Assembly (NCBI GenBank): GCA_944385395.1
Contig: CALWXA010000051.1
Span: 1-38,444, forward strand
DNA length: 38,444 bases
Reading direction: 5' to 3'
Source of the DNA: an uncultured Oscillospiraceae bacterium
GTDB lineage: Bacteria; Bacillota; Clostridia; Oscillospirales; Oscillospiraceae
Positions 1-7,639 of this stretch are shown in pieces (positions within the stretch are counted from its first letter, which is position 1; every line of letters begins with the position of its first letter). The notes under the pieces are model-generated. The model was not told the DNA's origin and did not search any database. It saw only the letters and a program-made list of their open reading frames with translations. Both the position numbers and the translations under genes were made by a program.

Positions 1-66
1 GTTATATGGGTAGGTTCATAAATTGTCCCTATGGAGCGCCGGAGAATGCCGCAGGGTGTTTTGTTT

Positions 67-708
67 TTATTCCTTATTCTCTTTATCCTCCGGTTCTTCC
101 AGGGAGCGGAACACCGGGCGGAGGATCCGCAGCGTCACATACTGCAGTGAGCTGAAGCCCAGCAGCAGCCAGATGATCAGCAGCGAATAAAAGGTCTGCA
201 CCGTCCAGAAGGTCAGCAGCACCGGCACCATCCACGTCAGCCAGACCAACAGCAGGCGGGGCAGATGGGCGATGCCCAGCACCACCGCATTGCGCAGATG
301 GTTCCGGCAGGTATTCTCATACCGGGCCTGGAGGGGAAAGAGGAAAGCACACACCAGGCCCACTACGTTCAGACCAGCCATGGCCACCACCTTCCACAGA
401 AAGCTGTCCAGTGCCAGAGCGATATACAGGTCGGCCAGGCAAATGCCCAAAGTCAGCAGCACCACCAGCCAGGTGATACCGGCGCATTTCCAGTTCTCCC
501 GGAAGGCTGCAAAAAACTGACGGACCACATGCCGGTCCTCGCCCCGCTGGATGCGCAGCAGCACGGCGCTGGCGGCGGTAGCGGAGATTCCCATGGTCAC
601 CACCGGAAGGGAGCAAAGCAGGAACAGCACATTCACCAGCACCAGCTGCCCCAGCAGCTCCGTGCCACGGGCAAAAGCACCCTCCGGGTCAAAAAGAGAT
701 TTCCACAT
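67..708 (-). CDS. DUF624 (YesL-like) integral membrane protein
   Basis: A 213-aa protein that is mostly hydrophobic, with about five predicted membrane segments (near residues 20-45, 75-95, 100-125, 148-170 and 170-190) and a charged C-terminal tail (EEPEDKENKE). The opening 'WKSLFDPEGAFARG' and the overall length fit the DUF624/YesL family, which often sits beside carbohydrate genes in Firmicutes; its biochemical role is unknown. It begins 4 nt after the pfkA stop, so the two are probably co-transcribed. The ATG at 708 is the first in frame. The family call is fairly secure; the function is not. Confidence 0.75.
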   Translation of the reverse strand: MWKSLFDPEGAFARGTELLGQLVLVNVLFLLCSLPVVTMGISATAASAVLLRIQRGEDRHVVRQFFAAFRENWKCAGITWLVVLLTLGICLADLYIALALDSFLWKVVAMAGLNVVGLVCAFLFPLQARYENTCRNHLRNAVVLGIAHLPRLLLVWLTWMVPVLLTFWTVQTFYSLLIIWLLLGFSSLQYVTLRILRPVFRSLEEPEDKENKE

Positions 709-712
709 GGCA

Positions 713-1690
713 TCAGGTACCGGACATGACTTCCATGACTTCGTACTCCTCGGGGTTCAGGGTCTTTTTCATGTTCAGGCCCTCGGTGATATCCACGTCG
801 AAGATCTTATCGTCATGGGCGCAGATCACACGGTTGGTCTTGCCGGCTGCCAGGACACGGACGGCCTCATAGCCCATACGGGTAGCCATGACCCGATCCT
901 TGGCCGTGGGACAGCCGCCCCGCTGGATATGGCCCAGAATGGTGATCCGGGGATCCAGGCCCAATTCCTCCTGGATCTGGCGGCCCACATCCACGGCACT
1001 GGCAGCACCTTCAGCCACCACGATCATGAAGTTGGTCTTGCCGCCCAGACGGGCACGGCGGATCTTCTCAGCCACGTCCGTATGGAAATCGTAATGATCC
1101 TCCGGCACCAACACCGCCGTGGCGCCTACGGACATACCCACATACAGCGCCAGATAACCGGCGTGGCGGCCCATGACCTCCACCACCGCACAGCGTTCGT
1201 GGGACTGCATGGTATCCCGCAGACGGTCAATGCACTCCACCGCCGTATTGGCGGCGGTATCAAAGCCGATGGTATAGTCGGTACAGACGATATCGTTATC
1301 AATGGTGCCGGGGACGCCCACCACCGCCACACCATAGGCCGAAAGCTCCCGGGCGCCCTTGAAGGTACCGTCACCGCCGATGGCCACGATGCCGTCCAGG
1401 CCCAGCAGCTTACAGGTATTGGCGGCCTTCTGCAGGCCTGCCTCGGTACGGAACTCGTCGCTGCGGGCGGTATAGAGCATGGTGCCGCCGCGGTTGATGA
1501 TATGGCTGACGCTGTCGGACTCCATGCGCAGAATATCTCCGTTGATCAGGCCCGCCCAGCCACGGCGGATGCCAACACACTCAATGCCCATCTTGGCGGC
1601 GCTGCGCACCACGGAACGGATGGCGGCATTCATGCCGGGAGCATCGCCGCCGCTGGTGAGTACGCCGATTCGCTTTACTGCACTTTCCAT
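713..1690 (-). CDS. pfkA: ATP-dependent 6-phosphofructokinase
   Basis: Phosphorylates fructose 6-phosphate to fructose 1,6-bisphosphate, the committed step of glycolysis, in the cytosol. The protein is 325 aa, normal for bacterial PfkA. Visible motifs are the N-terminal nucleotide loop 'GVLTSGGDAPGMNAAIR' (9-25), GGDGT (105-109), PGTIDND (127-133, with the catalytic Asp), MGRHAGYLAL and the C-terminal HIQRGG. Gly within GGDGT and Gly within PGTIDND are the ATP-type residues; pyrophosphate-dependent enzymes usually carry Asp and Lys there. The ATG at 1690 is chosen over an in-frame TTG two codons upstream because AGAGAGG lies 10 nt before it. An extended -10 sits about 93 nt upstream. The gene leads a two-gene operon with the DUF624 protein. 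Confidence 0.96.
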   Translation of the reverse strand: MESAVKRIGVLTSGGDAPGMNAAIRSVVRSAAKMGIECVGIRRGWAGLINGDILRMESDSVSHIINRGGTMLYTARSDEFRTEAGLQKAANTCKLLGLDGIVAIGGDGTFKGARELSAYGVAVVGVPGTIDNDIVCTDYTIGFDTAANTAVECIDRLRDTMQSHERCAVVEVMGRHAGYLALYVGMSVGATAVLVPEDHYDFHTDVAEKIRRARLGGKTNFMIVVAEGAASAVDVGRQIQEELGLDPRITILGHIQRGGCPTAKDRVMATRMGYEAVRVLAAGKTNRVICAHDDKIFDVDITEGLNMKKTLNPEEYEVMEVMSGT

Positions 1691-1782
1691 AATCAATAAA
1701 CCTCTCTTTTCCGGAACCAGGTCCGGACCTCAGTTGTGGACCAGCCGCTTCTTTCCTTGCTCAGCGGCACATACAATTAGGT

Positions 1783-1791
1783 ATCATACCA
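1783..1791 (-). promoter_or_regulatory. Probable pfkA extended -10 promoter element
   Basis: On the minus strand this reads TGGTATGAT, an extended -10 (TGn plus TATGAT). No good -35 hexamer lies 17 bp upstream, as is common for extended -10 promoters. It would give pfkA a leader of about 85 nt. Confidence 0.45.
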
Positions 1792-1847
1792 TAAATGTCT
1801 CCTTGCCTTTTACTGCCCGCACAGGCAGCAAAAACGCCGGAAGTTCC

Positions 1848-1880
1848 TGGTATAATAACCGCATTGCGGTTATTATACCA
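1848..1880. repeat. Perfect 15-bp inverted repeat with 3-nt loop and mirrored -10 boxes
   Basis: Arms 1848-1862 and 1866-1880 are exact reverse complements around ATT. Each arm begins TGGTATAAT, so an extended -10 is present on both strands (1848-1856 on plus, 1872-1880 on minus). There is no T-tract, so it does not look like an intrinsic terminator. It lies in the 331-nt gap between pfkA and the gene at 2022, which otherwise holds only the two flanking promoters. It could be an operator for a dimeric repressor, a pair of overlapping face-to-face promoters, or a short extragenic palindrome. Confidence 0.8.
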
Positions 1881-1960
1881 CATCTGCCCCATTTAGAAAA
1901 GCGTCAAATTGCACTTTCGGTATCCCCTCCATTTTTATTCCACCGCCAACCGCTTCCGTC

Positions 1961-1989
1961 TTGCCCCAGAAATCGTTTTATGGTATAAT
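1961..1989 (+). promoter_or_regulatory. Sigma-A-type promoter for the small-protein/psiE pair
   Basis: TTGCCC (1961-1966), a 17-bp spacer, then TATAAT (1984-1989) preceded by TGG, giving an extended -10. Transcription would begin near 1996, with AAGGAAGAGG just downstream as the ribosome binding site for the gene at 2022. Confidence 0.7.
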
Positions 1990-2021
1990 ACGTCATATCT
2001 TAAGGAAGAGGATCATTTCTG

Positions 2022-2303
2022 ATGCATGCACAGTTTTCTGTCCTGACCCCACGCTGGTTCCGCCGGGCACTGGTTTATACCGGCAGCATCGGGGAGTTTC
2101 GTTACCGTTTCGCCAACGACCACGACGCAGGTCTCATCCATGCTTCCGTCTACACCGTGTTCTGCTATGAAGCCGCGCGCGACGTGCACAACCGGGATTT
2201 CTCCTGGGATGAACAAGGAGTAGAGGCTTTGAAGGAATGGCTGCAGAGCTGCTATGAAATATACCAGCGTACCGGAAGCTTGCCGGACGCTTCTGATTCT
2301 TGA
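2022..2303 (+). CDS. Hypothetical 93-aa protein
   Basis: A small, probably cytosolic protein without signal peptide or membrane segment. It is rich in aromatic and acidic residues (for example 'EFRYRFANDHDAG' and 'FSWDEQGVEALKEWLQSCYEIYQRTG'), with a predicted C-terminal helix. I do not recognise a family. A good promoter (1961-1989) and a purine-rich SD (about 2002-2012) support expression from the ATG at 2022. It precedes the PsiE-like gene by 16 nt, so both probably share one transcript ending at 2741. Confidence 0.65.
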   Translation: MHAQFSVLTPRWFRRALVYTGSIGEFRYRFANDHDAGLIHASVYTVFCYEAARDVHNRDFSWDEQGVEALKEWLQSCYEIYQRTGSLPDASDS

Positions 2304-2319
2304 CTTGCAGGAGGGTCTC

Positions 2320-2712
2320 ATGCACAGAAAAGTCGGATTTTACGTTCGCAAACTGCTGTATTGCGTGGAGTTTGCCCTGGCTATGCTCACCATCGTCGTT
2401 CTGGTAGGCAACCTGGGCATGGAGGCCTATCGGGTGATCCTGGATCCCACCTACTTCCCGGCCAGCGACCTCTTTCTCCATGAGATCCTCAGCATTGCGG
2501 TGGGTCTTGAGTTCGTACGGATGCTGGTGGACATGACCCCGGCCAATATCCTGGACGTGCTTACCGTGGCCATCGCCCGGTACATCATCATCAACCACGA
2601 AGACCCCTGGGGTCTTGTGGCCGGTGTGATTTGCATCGCCGGTCTGTTTGCCATCCGCCGCTTCCTCATCCACCGTAAAGACATGCAGGTGGAACTGTCC
2701 AAGGCGGAGTGA
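2320..2712 (+). CDS. PsiE-like small membrane protein
   Basis: A 130-aa protein with about four hydrophobic segments (near 15-35, 55-75, 80-98 and 103-118). The pattern 'HEILSIAVGLEFVRMLVDM' followed by 'VAIARYIIINH' resembles the PsiE (phosphate-starvation-inducible E) family, whose molecular role is unknown. The start at 2320 is chosen over an upstream in-frame ATG at 2254 because GGAGGG lies just before it and because the earlier start would run through the end of the preceding gene. A strong terminator follows the stop at once. Family assignment is moderate. Confidence 0.65.
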   Translation: MHRKVGFYVRKLLYCVEFALAMLTIVVLVGNLGMEAYRVILDPTYFPASDLFLHEILSIAVGLEFVRMLVDMTPANILDVLTVAIARYIIINHEDPWGLVAGVICIAGLFAIRRFLIHRKDMQVELSKAE

Positions 2713-2717
2713 GCTGC

Positions 2718-2742
2718 CCCGCCCTTTCTGGGCGGGTCTTTT
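2718..2742 (+). terminator. Intrinsic terminator after the PsiE-like gene
   Basis: CCCGCCC (2718-2724) pairs with GGGCGGG (2730-2736) around a TTTCT loop and is followed by TCTTTT. Confidence 0.9.
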
Positions 2743-2839
2743 CATATCCACACCAGAGAGACCTTTTTCTTTATTTAATTATGTATCTACCACCTGCGGC
2801 GGAACACCGCCGTATGGCTGTTGAAAGGAGTGCATCGTC

Positions 2840-4675
2840 ATGAGCAGACTTGACATCAAAAGTCCCAGCAGAGCCCAGACCGTGGTGGATAACCTGTACC
2901 GGGATGTGGAGCGGCGCATCGCCGCCAGTCCTCCGGGACTGTGCCCGGTGGATATGTCCCGGTCGTTCCTGCAGCTGTGCCACGCCCAAAGCTGCGGCAA
3001 GTGCGTGCCCTGCCGCATCGGTCTGGGGCAGCTGAGCATGCTGATCGGCCAGGTACTGGACGGTACCGGCACCATGGAGACCATCGATATCATTGAAAAA
3101 ACCGCCCGCACCATCGTCAATACCGCCGACTGCGCCATCGGACGTGACGCCGCACGGCTGGTAGTGGATGGATTGGAGGGCTTCCGGGACGACTACGAAG
3201 AGCACGTCAAGCATCACCGGTGTCTTGCCGGGCTGCAGAACCCTGTGCCCTGCGTATCCCTGTGCCCCGCCGGTGTGGATATCCCCGGCTATGTGGCCCT
3301 GGTGGGTGAAGGGCGCTATGCCGACGCCGTGCGTCTCATCCGCAAGGACAATCCCATGCCCGTATCCTGCGCCTACATCTGCGAGCATCCCTGCGAGGCA
3401 CGGTGCCGCCGGAACATGATCGACGACGCCATCAACATCCGGGGCCTCAAGCGCTACGCCGTGGATCACGCAGGCGACGTGCCCAATCCCCCCAATGCCC
3501 CCTCCACCGGCAAGCGGGTGGCCATCATCGGCGGCGGACCCAGCGGTCTGAGCTGCGCTTACTATCTGACACTGATGGGCCATCAGGTCACCATCTACGA
3601 AGAGCGCAAGCAGCTGGGTGGTATGCTGCGCTACGGCATCCCCAGCTACCGCTATCCCCGGCATCTGCTGGATCGGGAGATCCAGTCCATCCTCTCCACC
3701 GGCATCGAGGTACACACCAGCATCACCGTGGGCAAGGACATCACCTTCGATGAGATCCATCAGAAATACGACTGCCTGTACATCGCCATCGGCGCCCAGC
3801 AGGACAAGAAAACCGGCATCCCCGGAGAGGACAGCCGCAACGTCATCTCCGCCGTGGAGATGCTCCGGGCCATTGGCGACGACCACATGCCGGATTTCAG
3901 CGGCAAGAATGTGGTGGTCATCGGCGGCGGCAACGTGGCGATGGACGTCACCCGCAGTTCCATCCGCCTGGGGGCCGACAAGGTCACCTGCGTATACCGC
4001 CGGCGGGTGGAGGATATGACCGCCCTGCCCGACGAGGTCACCGGTGCTCTGGCGGAAGGAGCCGAGCTGATGACTCTGGCCGCCCCCGTACGCATCGAGG
4101 CAGACGAAAACGGCGTGGCCCAGGCCTTGTGGGTACAGCCCCAGATCATCGGCGAGACCGACAAGTCCGGGCGGCCCCGGCCCAACAAGGCGGCACTGGA
4201 CGAAGTACGGATACCGGCGGATATCATCGTGGTGGCCATCGGCCAGGGCATCGAGATCCAGGGCTTCACCCAGTCCGGCATTCCCATCAAGCGGGGCACC
4301 TTCGTGGCGGCCAGCTCCAGCCAGGTGGACAACATGGACAACGTCTTTGCCGGCGGCGACTGCGTCACCGGGCCCGCTACCGCCATCCGGGCCATTGCCG
4401 CCGGTAAAGTGGCAGCCGCCAACATCGATGAGCAGCTGGGATTCTGCCATGAGATCCGGGTGGATGTGGACGTTCCGGCACCCCGGCTCAACAACCGTCC
4501 GCCCCATGGGCGCATCAACACCACCGAGCGGGAAGCCTATGAACGCAAGCATGATTTCTGCGACATTGAGTGCGGCATGACAGAGGAAGGCGCCCGGACG
4601 GAAGCGTCCCGCTGCCTGCGCTGCGATCACTTTGGATACGGTATTTTCAAGGGAGGTCGGATCGAAAAATGGTAA
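2840..4675 (+). CDS. NuoF C-terminal/GltD-like fusion NAD(P)-linked iron-sulfur flavoprotein
   Basis: A 611-aa electron-transfer protein, probably the pyridine-nucleotide partner of the hydrogenase encoded next. Residues 45-105 match the [4Fe-4S] end of NuoF/HydB: SCGKCVPCR gives C52, C55 and C58, with C98 in 'TADCAIG'. From about 125 it is a glutamate synthase small-subunit (GltD) fold with Cys ligands C138, C142, C181, C185 and C189, an FAD loop IIGGGPSG (229-236), a second dinucleotide loop IGGGNVAMD (361-369) followed by YRRR, and a final FAD-binding GG-D segment. The C-terminus adds a CLRC pair. It lacks the FMN/NADH-binding part of NuoF. SD AAAGGAG precedes the ATG. It overlaps hydA by 7 nt. 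The fold is clear; NADH versus NADPH and true partner are inferred. Confidence 0.85.
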   Translation: MSRLDIKSPSRAQTVVDNLYRDVERRIAASPPGLCPVDMSRSFLQLCHAQSCGKCVPCRIGLGQLSMLIGQVLDGTGTMETIDIIEKTARTIVNTADCAIGRDAARLVVDGLEGFRDDYEEHVKHHRCLAGLQNPVPCVSLCPAGVDIPGYVALVGEGRYADAVRLIRKDNPMPVSCAYICEHPCEARCRRNMIDDAINIRGLKRYAVDHAGDVPNPPNAPSTGKRVAIIGGGPSGLSCAYYLTLMGHQVTIYEERKQLGGMLRYGIPSYRYPRHLLDREIQSILSTGIEVHTSITVGKDITFDEIHQKYDCLYIAIGAQQDKKTGIPGEDSRNVISAVEMLRAIGDDHMPDFSGKNVVVIGGGNVAMDVTRSSIRLGADKVTCVYRRRVEDMTALPDEVTGALAEGAELMTLAAPVRIEADENGVAQALWVQPQIIGETDKSGRPRPNKAALDEVRIPADIIVVAIGQGIEIQGFTQSGIPIKRGTFVAASSSQVDNMDNVFAGGDCVTGPATAIRAIAAGKVAAANIDEQLGFCHEIRVDVDVPAPRLNNRPPHGRINTTEREAYERKHDFCDIECGMTEEGARTEASRCLRCDHFGYGIFKGGRIEKW

Positions 4676-6405
4676 CGTTGACCATCGACGGCAGAACCGT
4701 CACCGTACCGGAGGGCACCACCATTCTGGAGGCCGCCCGGTCCGTACATCTGGATATTCCTTCTCTGTGCTACCTCAAGGACATCAACGAGATCGGCGCC
4801 TGCCGCATCTGCATCGTGGAGGTGGAGGGCTATGAGCGGCTGGTCCCCTCCTGCGACAACGCCGTGGCAGAGGGTATGGTGGTATACACCAACTCTCCCC
4901 GGGTCCGGGAGGCCCGGCGCGTGAACCTGCGGCTTTTGCTGAGCCAGCACGACACCAAATGCACCCAGTGCACCCGCAGCGGCAACTGCCGGCTGCAGGA
5001 GCTGTGCAACGACTACAACCTGCTGGGCGATCATTACGCCAAGGATCTGCGGCCGGTGCCCGACGACTTCTCCACCCCGGTGATCCGGCTGGAAAACCGG
5101 TGCATCAAGTGCATGCGCTGCATCCAGGTCTGCGACAAGATCCAGTCTATGAACATCTGGGACGTCATCGGCAGCGGTTCCCGGGCCACGGTAGGCGTGG
5201 CCAGACACCGGAGCCTGGCCGAATCCGACTGCACCTTCTGCGGCCAGTGCATCACCCACTGTCCCGTAGGCGGCCTGCAGGAGCACGACGATACCGGTAA
5301 GGTCTTTGATGCGCTGGCCGATCCCAACAAGATCACCGTGGTGCAGGTGGCCCCGGCGGTACGGGCGGCCTGGGCCGAGTACTATCATCTGGACCCCAAG
5401 TTCGCCACCGCCCAGCGGATGGTGACGGGTCTGAAGCACATGGGCTTCGATTATGTGTTCGATACCAATTTCGCCGCAGACCTTACCATCATGGAGGAGG
5501 GCAGCGAATTCCTGCAGCGGTTCACCCATCGGGAGCGGTATACCTGGCCCATGTTCACCTCCTGCTGCCCCGGCTGGGTGCGGTTCGTCAAGGGACAGTT
5601 CCCCCAGTACACCCAGAATCTCTCCACCGCCAAATCTCCCCAGCAGATGTTCGGGGCCGTAGCCAAGAGCTACTTCGCCCAGAAGCTGGGTGTGGATCCC
5701 CACAACATTTTCGTGGCATCCATCATGCCCTGCACCGCAAAAAAGAGCGAGGCCAAGCTGCCCACCATGCGTGACGCCTGCGGCGATCCCGATGTGGATG
5801 TGGTGCTCACCACCCGGGAGATGGTCCGCATGTTCCGGGGCGAGCAGGTGAATCCCGCTGTCATGGCCGAGACGCCCTTCGACAGTCCTCTGGGCACCGG
5901 CACCGGCGCTGCCGTGATCTTCGGCGCCACCGGCGGCGTTATGGATGCGGCGCTGCGCAGTGCTTACTATCTGGTCACCGGGTCCAATCCCGATCCCGAC
6001 GCCTTCCACAGCGTCCGGGGTATGGATGGCTGGAAAGAAGCCGTATTCACCATCCCCGGCGCCGGCGACGTCCGGGTGGCGGTGGTCAGCGGGCTGGGCA
6101 ATACCCGGCGGCTGATGGAGGCCCTGGAGAGCGGCCGGGCATCCTACGATTTCGTGGAAGTCATGGCCTGTCCCGGCGGCTGCGCCGCCGGCGGCGGTCA
6201 GCCCATCCACGACGGTGTGGAAATGGCCGAGTCCCGGGGCGGCGTGCTGTGGAATCTGGACGCCGATGCCACCATCCGGTTCTCCCACGAAAATCCCGAT
6301 GTACAGGCGCTGTATGCCTCCTATCTGGAGCGGCCGCTGGGTGAAAAGTCTCACCATCTGCTGCACACCCAGCACGACGCCTGGAAAATGCCCAACCAGC
6401 AGTAA
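4669..6405 (+). CDS. hydA: [FeFe] hydrogenase, group A catalytic subunit
   Basis: Reversible H2 oxidation/proton reduction at an H-cluster, cytosolic (no Tat or Sec signal). At 578 aa it aligns almost residue for residue with the length and layout of Clostridium pasteurianum CpI. Domains: N-terminal [2Fe-2S] (C34, C45, C48, C62); His-Cys3 [4Fe-4S] (H94, C98, C101, C107); two [4Fe-4S] (C145/148/151/155 and C188/191/194/198); H-cluster motifs TSCCPGW (297-303), MPCTAKKSE (353-361) and MACPGGCAAGGGQP (499-512). The proton-relay Cys next to the first H-cluster Cys is present (C299). The ATG at 4669 is chosen because the protein then starts at the [2Fe-2S] domain and GGGAGG lies 12 nt upstream. 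Maturases HydEFG are not in this window and must be elsewhere. Confidence 0.97.
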   Translation: MVTLTIDGRTVTVPEGTTILEAARSVHLDIPSLCYLKDINEIGACRICIVEVEGYERLVPSCDNAVAEGMVVYTNSPRVREARRVNLRLLLSQHDTKCTQCTRSGNCRLQELCNDYNLLGDHYAKDLRPVPDDFSTPVIRLENRCIKCMRCIQVCDKIQSMNIWDVIGSGSRATVGVARHRSLAESDCTFCGQCITHCPVGGLQEHDDTGKVFDALADPNKITVVQVAPAVRAAWAEYYHLDPKFATAQRMVTGLKHMGFDYVFDTNFAADLTIMEEGSEFLQRFTHRERYTWPMFTSCCPGWVRFVKGQFPQYTQNLSTAKSPQQMFGAVAKSYFAQKLGVDPHNIFVASIMPCTAKKSEAKLPTMRDACGDPDVDVVLTTREMVRMFRGEQVNPAVMAETPFDSPLGTGTGAAVIFGATGGVMDAALRSAYYLVTGSNPDPDAFHSVRGMDGWKEAVFTIPGAGDVRVAVVSGLGNTRRLMEALESGRASYDFVEVMACPGGCAAGGGQPIHDGVEMAESRGGVLWNLDADATIRFSHENPDVQALYASYLERPLGEKSHHLLHTQHDAWKMPNQQ

Positions 6406-6471
6406 GTTTCTTATCCCCCAACCGGCTGTCTGGGCGGCCGGATCAAGTCAAAATGTTCAAGGAGGATCATT

Positions 6472-7149
6472 ATGCAATACGAACTCATCGGCGGCTCTTT
6501 TCCCGTAGTAATCTGCAAGCTGGAAAACGGCGAACAGATGATCACCGAAAGCGGCTCCATGGTCTGGATGTCTCCCAACATGGAGATGCAGACCAGCGGC
6601 GGCGGACTGGGTAAGATCTTCTCCCGGGCCCTGTCGGGAGAAAACCTGTTCCAGAATATTTACACCGCCCGGGGCAACGGTATGATCGCCTTTGGCTCCA
6701 GCTTCCCCGGCAAGATCGTACCCATCGAGATCGGGCCGGGCAAGGAAATGATCCTGCAGAAAAACTCCTTCCTGGCCAGTGAGGCCGGAGTGGATCTTTC
6801 CATCCATTTCAGCCGCAAGCTGGGCTCAGGCTTTTTCGGCGGCGAAGGGTTCATCCTGCAGCGCCTGTCCGGACAGGGCATTGCCTTTGCTGAGATCGAC
6901 GGCGAGCTGGTACAGTATGATCTGGCACCTGGCCAGCAGATGGTGGTGGATACCGGCAACGTGGCAGGCTTCGAGCCCTCGGTGTCCATGGACATCCAGC
7001 AGGTCCGGGGCGTGAAGAACGTATTCCTGGGCGGTGAGGGTCTGTTCCACACCGTACTTACCGGGCCCGGCCGGATTTGGCTGCAGACCATGCCCCTGAG
7101 CAATGTGGCCATGGCCCTGCGCCCCTTCTTCCCCTCCAACAACAACTGA
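6472..7149 (+). CDS. AIM24 / TIGR00266-family protein
   Basis: A 225-aa, all-beta, glycine-rich protein without signal peptide or membrane helix. The start 'YELIGGSFPVVICKLENGEQMITESGSMVWMS' pattern, the internal GGEGFILQRLSG segment and the ending 'GPGRIWLQTMP' are typical of the AIM24/TIGR00266 family. Bacterial members have no settled function; the yeast namesake is mitochondrial. SD AAGGAGGATC precedes the ATG. It is 66 nt downstream of hydA with no terminator between, so it may ride on the hydrogenase transcript. A strong terminator follows. Confidence 0.85.
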   Translation: MQYELIGGSFPVVICKLENGEQMITESGSMVWMSPNMEMQTSGGGLGKIFSRALSGENLFQNIYTARGNGMIAFGSSFPGKIVPIEIGPGKEMILQKNSFLASEAGVDLSIHFSRKLGSGFFGGEGFILQRLSGQGIAFAEIDGELVQYDLAPGQQMVVDTGNVAGFEPSVSMDIQQVRGVKNVFLGGEGLFHTVLTGPGRIWLQTMPLSNVAMALRPFFPSNNN

Positions 7150-7162
7150 TCACTCTGCAAAA

Positions 7163-7194
7163 CCCCGGCGTCCCCTGGCGCCGGGGTTTTTCTT
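7163..7194 (+). terminator. Intrinsic terminator after the AIM24 gene
   Basis: CCCCGGCG (7163-7170) pairs with CGCCGGGG (7179-7186), extended by flanking A/T pairs and followed by TTTTTCTTT. This isolates the following RNA/polyamine region from the hydrogenase operon. Confidence 0.93.
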
Positions 7195-7226
7195 TCCGCA
7201 AATTCCGGCAAAAAATGCAGCAGTCA

Positions 7227-7255
7227 TTGACACCGGCCAAGGGATGTGATAATAT
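7227..7255 (+). promoter_or_regulatory. Near-consensus promoter driving the structured RNA and polyamine operon
   Basis: TTGACA (7227-7232), exactly 17 bp, then TAATAT (7250-7255) preceded by TGA, an extended -10. The predicted start is near 7262. This is among the strongest promoter matches in the window and suggests abundant transcription of the RNA that follows. Confidence 0.88.
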
Positions 7256-7261
7256 TTCACC

Positions 7262-7484
7262 AATGCGCGAGAGTTTATCTAGCGAATACGAGGACCACTC
7301 CTCTCGGGGAGTTAAGGCCATACGGACAGCCGGGTCCACTGCCGATTGGCGGCTTGCCGCCTTATTGATTGAGTTAAAAGCTCAAATTTTATAAGTTGGT
7401 TACTTTATAACCGAAATGCGTGATTACGCAGACTTGTGAAACGGTCAATAAGAGTAGTAAAAGTATTGTTGCTATATAGACTCT
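7262..7484 (+). ncRNA. Highly structured RNA (about 215 nt) upstream of speA, class unknown
   Basis: No plausible ORF is present. The segment is closed by a long end helix: 7270-7283 pairs with 7471-7484 over 14 positions (12 Watson-Crick, one G-U, one mismatch). Inside, hairpins can be read directly: GGACC 7292-7296 with GGTCC 7333-7337 enclosing ACTCC 7297-7301/GGAGT 7308-7312; GGCGG 7348-7352/CCGCC 7357-7361 with a CTTG tetraloop; TTGAG 7369-7373/CTCAA 7381-7385; GGTTA 7398-7402/TAACC 7408-7412; TGCGT 7417-7421/ACGCA 7426-7430; CAATA 7446-7450/TATTG 7464-7468. The last loop (AGAGT 7451-7455) could form a pseudoknot with ACTCT 7480-7484, competing with the end helix. I find no T-box, lysine, SAM, TPP, cobalamin or ykkC signature. 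Size and complexity would suit the raiA-type RNAs of Firmicutes, but I cannot confirm that by eye. It may be a free ncRNA, a riboswitch aptamer, or both. Confidence 0.72.
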
Positions 7485-7586
7485 GAGTACCCAAGGCTCC
7501 GCCCGGCAGGTGATCCTGTCCATGGCGGCTTCATGTGCCGCCCTGTCCATGGCGGCGGTACGGGTGCGTCAACTGGATCGCTTTTC
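7485..7586 (+). promoter_or_regulatory. Second leader domain with direct repeats and alternative pairings
   Basis: GTACC (7487-7491) and GGTAC (7557-7561) can close this domain. Inside lie GGCAGG (7505-7510)/CCTGTC (7515-7520) and GGCGGC (7524-7529)/GCCGCC (7537-7542). A 15-nt direct repeat occupies 7515-7529 and 7542-7556, so most of GCCGCC (7537-7542) can pair with GGCGGC of either copy (7524-7529 or 7551-7556). This kind of choice is what an RNA switch needs, but whether it affects the terminator at 7587 is inference. Confidence 0.5.
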
Positions 7587-7623
7587 ATGCAGGCTGTGTT
7601 GTCACAGCCTGCATTTTTGTTTT
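7587..7623 (+). terminator. Perfect intrinsic terminator directly upstream of the speA ribosome binding site
   Basis: A 12-bp perfect stem (7587-7598 with 7603-7614) around TTGT, followed by TTTTGTTTT. The T-tract runs straight into the speA SD (GGTGAGG, 7624-7630). There is no room for a promoter between terminator and gene, so the operon must be transcribed through it or from a start inside the leader. That makes it a likely attenuator. Confidence 0.9.
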
Positions 7624-7639
7624 GGTGAGGTATACGGCC

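Noticed and set aside
551-1699. A 382-codon plus-strand frame opposite pfkA
   Set aside because: The minus strand holds a full PfkA with all active-site motifs; the plus product is His/Gly/Ala-rich noise.
2771-6375. Two long minus-strand frames (about 619 and 582 codons) opposite the flavoprotein and hydrogenase genes
   Set aside because: They are antisense shadows typical of GC-rich genes; the plus-strand proteins carry complete cofactor motifs.
7535-7639. An earlier in-frame start for speA inside the leader
   Set aside because: It would place the terminator inside the coding region, and those codons do not resemble the family; the SD at 7624-7630 fits the ATG at 7640.
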